DNA from: Diphasiastrum complanatum | Lineage: Eukaryota > Streptophyta > Lycopodiopsida > Lycopodiales > Lycopodiaceae | Assembly (NCBI GenBank): GCA_029204225.1 | Contig: MU833211.1 | Coordinates: 1-59,601, forward strand | Reading direction: 5' to 3' | DNA: 59,601 bases | Shown: positions 56,121-59,601 of the stretch, piece after piece | Position numbering within the stretch: position 1 is the stretch's first letter | Layout of the letters: the number at the start of each line of letters is the position of its first letter | The notes under the pieces: model-generated | What the model was told of the DNA's origin: nothing | Databases searched by the model: none | The model's input: only the letters and a program-made list of their open reading frames with translations | Made by a program: the position numbers and the translations under genes

Positions 56121-57880
56121 AATTTGTGATAGAGTCCTAACGACACGAAAGTGTTCGACCGCCTTAGCTATTTGGCATTCGCCACGTCGAACATTTCGAC
56201 GACTTTGACTTTTGACCACTCATCCATTCTGCCACATCAAAAGTCTACCACCTCGAACATTTTCTATTTGACCACGTCGAACATTTTGATGACATTTTGA
56301 CTTTTGAGCTCACAAGCTGCAATCTCAAGTCTATTCAATCAAAAGGCAGCTCAAGCGTACCATCGTCACGACCAAGCATGATCTCCAATGGACTCAGATA
56401 CTATCCGAAAACGGTCGACAACAACACATGGTGGATTAATCTAATTTGCAATGTACAGATTAACCATTTTTTTAATTAGCTGGCCACCTGTACAAATATC
56501 CATCAACTTATCAGTTGTAAGGTTACACCATTAAACACTACTTTAGCTGAATCGTCGATCTACATGATCAGTAATTGAACATCCAAAGTGCAATTGTTTT
56601 GTTCTTTCTCTCTGTTACTACAGAGTATTGTCTTAGATATAACGCGACTCTGTCTGCATTTAGACTATTATCATTCACGACTAATTAATATTCATTCCAT
56701 AATTCAAGTCATGTATGTTCTGATTGAATGCTTATTTTATTCATTTTTAAATAGATTCATGCTTGCAAATAAATTATTCGTAGATTAAACTATTCGTGTG
56801 ACTGATATCATAAGTCAAATTTGTTGTTCTAATCACCATTCCTAGATGCTTTGCTTTCGCACATAAAATCTACATCTATAACTGAGTGAATTCGTGCATG
56901 GCTATGGAATCGAGTCTTTCAATCCAGTGACTTCGAAGCTGTGATCAAGTAAGGTAGATTTCGATTCGCTCGAATCTGATCTGAATACAATAGACATAGC
57001 TACATGTACTGAAGATTCCGCTCGTTTCTCACTGATATGACACGCAATGTCTCGAATCCCAACAGTTCGAGACATGTTCAAACAAGTCAAAGGAATGTCA
57101 AAGAGTCACCACTCACGAGTTTTTTGATTTGACTCGACAATCCTTCAACAATCAATAGTCGACAATCCATCAACTCAACAATGTTCAAGATGTTGAATTA
57201 TTATACTATCGGGAGTGATTCATTCGAATAATCGATCTCTAGTCGACATCCATTTGTTATCAAGTTATGCAGTTTTATTCGTGTTTCTACATAGTCTGCA
57301 AAAATACTCGGGAATTGCTCAACAGGTGGCTCTGACATATCGGACGACCTCCGACATATCAGATTACTTCAATAAAATTCAAAGGAGTCGAACACGTCGA
57401 AGGATGACAGTTACCGTTCTGTCTTATATGAAACTAAAGACTTGCCCCTAACTGCTTGCAAATAATTTTTCGAGAAGTCATAACTGGATGGATGACAATG
57501 CATTACGGCTAACTACCAATTGCGATTTACGATCTGATTATCTGTCCTACCATATGAGCTTTAACTACTTAAGTATAAATAGCTAATCATTAAAAGACTT
57601 CTATAGTCTCTAGAAAGTTTTTCAAAGCTCTATTAGAATATTGTTATTAGTGCTTACGGCTTACTAGCGGAAGTGTATCAAATAGAGTTTTCGGCTACTC
57701 ATAGATAGCTTAGAGTATGCAGTTTCATCCACTATTGCTTTGTGCTCTCATCATCTAATTTGTACATGCTACTTATTGCGTCCAATATCATGTCAGAATG
57801 TATGCTTCTCTGTAATTATTTGTAGCTGATAAATCTCATTGTTTTGTATGATCTGTTGAATACTTCAATGCTGCAATATT
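56121..57880. other. Unassigned DNA, possibly LTR-derived
   Basis: No gene recognised. Repeated words such as tcgaacattt(t/c)gacgac and cgtcgaac (56150-56310) and tcgacaatc (57130-57180). A TATA-like agtataaatagc on the plus strand at about 57571 could be an LTR promoter. Short open frames here look accidental. Confidence 0.4.
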
Positions 57881-57889
57881 CTATATTTA

Positions 57890-58961
57890 ACAAGCAAAAA
57901 AGATAAAGTCCTCGAAATCCAAAGTAGAGCCTCCAAATGTCCTCTAAGCAACCTGCAAGCTCCAAGATGCTTCTCCAACTCCAAGCTAAGATGCCTCCAC
58001 CTGCAAGTAAGGATCTGTAAGCCTCCAAGGATCTCTCCTCCACCTGTGTCCCTACTCTGAAACACAAAGGAAGATAACAAGCTGGCCTCAAGTATGCACC
58101 TCAACCCAACCATAGCTAGATCCAAGCTCCAGCAAGGCCTATCTAGCACCCCCTTGCTAACCATAAACAGATCACAAGCATATCACAACAAACCATAGTT
58201 ACTCAAGATCCAAACCCTACTTATGTCCCATACCATAAGCAAGATCTAAACCCTTAGCATACTACAACACAAGAATTAGCTCTACACACTAGTAGCCACA
58301 CTAGAGCATAAGCAAGGTAAGCAAAAGAAATCTCTCTCCCTCCCAATGGGGTGCCCTACTCCTCTTATATAGATGGCATTTAGTTCTCTCCAATACACTA
58401 TGGAGTTCCACACATCCAATGAGAAAGAGAGAGGCCTAGAGGAGTTCAAGAGCCTTCATAGGCTTATGGAAAGTCAAAAGACTCCTTCCATAACCTATGA
58501 GTCTTTGAATGCCTTTCTTGGGGAGTTGGGAACTCACTAGACCCCTTGGAAGTGTGCCCTCCTACTAGGTCCCAATGCCCAAGTTGTGCATGTATACTTT
58601 GGACCTAGACCATTTAAGTGAGTATGGTTCAAGGTTAGAGGCCCAAGGTTTAGAAATATAGTCATCCAATGACTTTCTAAGACCTTTCTAGGTTCCTTAC
58701 CTCCATCCAAGGCACAGACACCTACATGTCCTTAATCAAGGACACTAGTACCTTTATCTAGGGCACCTACCCTTAATCCTAAGGATACCCTTGATCCAAG
58801 GGCCTCATGACTCCATACCTCTGACTAAAGTATAGGTCACTTGCCTGTCCTTATCCAAAGGGTACATACCCTTAATTTTAAGGGTACCTTGCGATATAGC
58901 CCCCACACTAAATGGACTAATAGGGGGTATGAAGTACTGCTAGTTACATAGGTATGTAACA
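57890..58961 (-). mobile_element. 3' LTR of a chromovirus-type gypsy
   Basis: Right end ...TATGTAACA at 58961 next to a polypurine tract (AGGGGGAAGGAA on the minus strand, 58962-58974). A TATA-like CTATATAAGAG lies on the minus strand near 58365-58375. The left end is uncertain. The segments 57930-58040 and 58690-58890 are locally repetitive (gcctccaag and aagggta words). Confidence 0.6.
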
Positions 58962-58974
58962 TTCCTTCCCCCTA

Positions 58975-59601
58975 AACTTAAATTTTTTCTTGTAGGGAAA
59001 AGTTTGGAAAATTCTTCTGGAGATCAGTCTCCTTTTCCAATTATCCTCATCTTCTGACTTGCCCCTCCACCTGACTAAAAAATTTTGAAGCAGCACTAAT
59101 CCGTAGAGTCTTCTGCCGGCTAATAACAATCGCCATCGAGTTCAGGGTGGTTCCACTCACAGACTCATCACGAAGAAGTTCCACTAGACCTTCCACAGGG
59201 AGCAGGGTCTCCCCAACCCCTAACGAGGGTTTTTAACTTACTAACGTGGACAACAGGATGAATTCCAACGTTAGCTGGAAGGTCTAGTTGTATGCGACCT
59301 TGCTTATCACTTGGATAACCTTAAAAGGACCGTAATACCTAGGCGCCAACTTTGCACACTTACCAGTTTTCAAGCTCCTAGAGTGACTAGGGACTCTCAA
59401 AAACACCCAGTCGTTGACCATGAATACCTTGTGCTTCCGAGATAGATCAGCATAGTGCCTTGTCCTGTCTTGGGCATTTCTTATGCGATCTTTAGCCAAC
59501 TGTAACATTTCTTGCAGAGATCCGCAAGGAAATTAGCTGCGGCTTGCACTCGTAGGTTTTTCATGTCAACACTAATTAGTGATCGAGGTTGAAAACCATA
59601 C
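58975..59601 (-). pseudogene. Chromovirus gypsy integrase C-terminus and chromodomain
   Basis: Minus strand, entering from beyond the window: LQLAKDRIRNAQDRTRHYAD, VNDWVFLRVPSHSRSLKTGK, LAPRYYGPFKVIQVISKVAY (GPY-type end), HPVVHVSKLK after a frame change, then, in another frame, FLVRWRGKSEDEDNWKRR, which matches the (Y/F)LVKWKG....TWE core of a chromodomain that directs integration. Stops around 59130-59250 separate the parts. The rest of pol lies outside the window. Confidence 0.85.

Noticed and set aside
1-59601. CRISPR arrays, tRNA and rRNA genes
   Set aside because: Repeats here are tandem or dispersed without regular unique spacers, and the tRNA-like words are 12-18 nt primer binding sites, not whole genes.

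Overview
This window looks like nuclear DNA of a TE-rich land plant. The evidence is spliced genes with GT-AG introns, an alpha/beta hydrolase of a plant-type family, Ty1/copia and Ty3/gypsy retrotransposons with plant-style primer binding sites (PBS), and a degenerate TTTAGGG/TTAGGG tract. There is no bacterial, organellar or CRISPR content. Species cannot be read from the sequence; a large-genome plant is likely because about 85-90% of the window is retrotransposon-derived.

Layout. 1-2.8 kb: copia debris with an LTR flanked on both sides by internal sequence. 2.9-5.7 kb: the only large part that is not obviously a transposon, with a Ser-rich ORF on the minus strand and an unrecognised three-exon gene on the plus strand, probably decayed. 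5.7-6.8 kb: copia RT fragment. 6.8-12.6 kb: gypsy copy A (minus). 13.5-14.8 kb: broken alpha/beta hydrolase. 14.8-21.5 kb: gypsy copy B (minus). 21.5-35.2 kb: a four-level nest, in which a plus-strand gypsy LTR is split by a minus-strand gypsy of the same family, split by a full-length copia, whose gag is split by a solo LTR. Target-site duplications (TSDs) mark every level. 35.5-35.8 kb: GC-rich hairpin and a foldback element. 36.1-37.7 kb: the best host gene, an alpha/beta hydrolase with all triad residues, related to the broken copy at 13.5-14.8 kb. 38.4-39.3 kb: LTR, PBS and minisatellite of a family called X here. 39.4-39.9 kb: copia fragment. 39.9-50.7 kb: gypsy copy C (minus), the most complete, with a solo LTR in pol. 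50.7-55.4 kb: gypsy, copia, family X and LTR fragments abutting each other. 55.4-57.9 kb: copia 3' end and unassigned DNA. 57.9-59.6 kb: 3' LTR and integrase/chromodomain of a chromovirus running off the window.

Main observation. Gypsy copies A, B and C are of Ogre/Tat/Athila type by their pol sequence, and copy C by its PBS. All three carry a further sense-strand gene between integrase and the 3' LTR. In A and B it spans about 3.1 kb and starts at a similar Met-Ala-Ser; C keeps only its 3' 1.8 kb. It would encode an N-terminal globular region, a Ser/Thr/Pro/Gln-rich linker, a coiled coil and a strongly conserved C-terminal domain. It sits where env-like genes occur, but I see no signal peptide or membrane segment. 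No copy is intact.

Most retroelement genes are interrupted by stops or frameshifts and are listed as pseudogenes. Boundaries given to the base rest on TG...CA ends plus TSDs; others are approximate.
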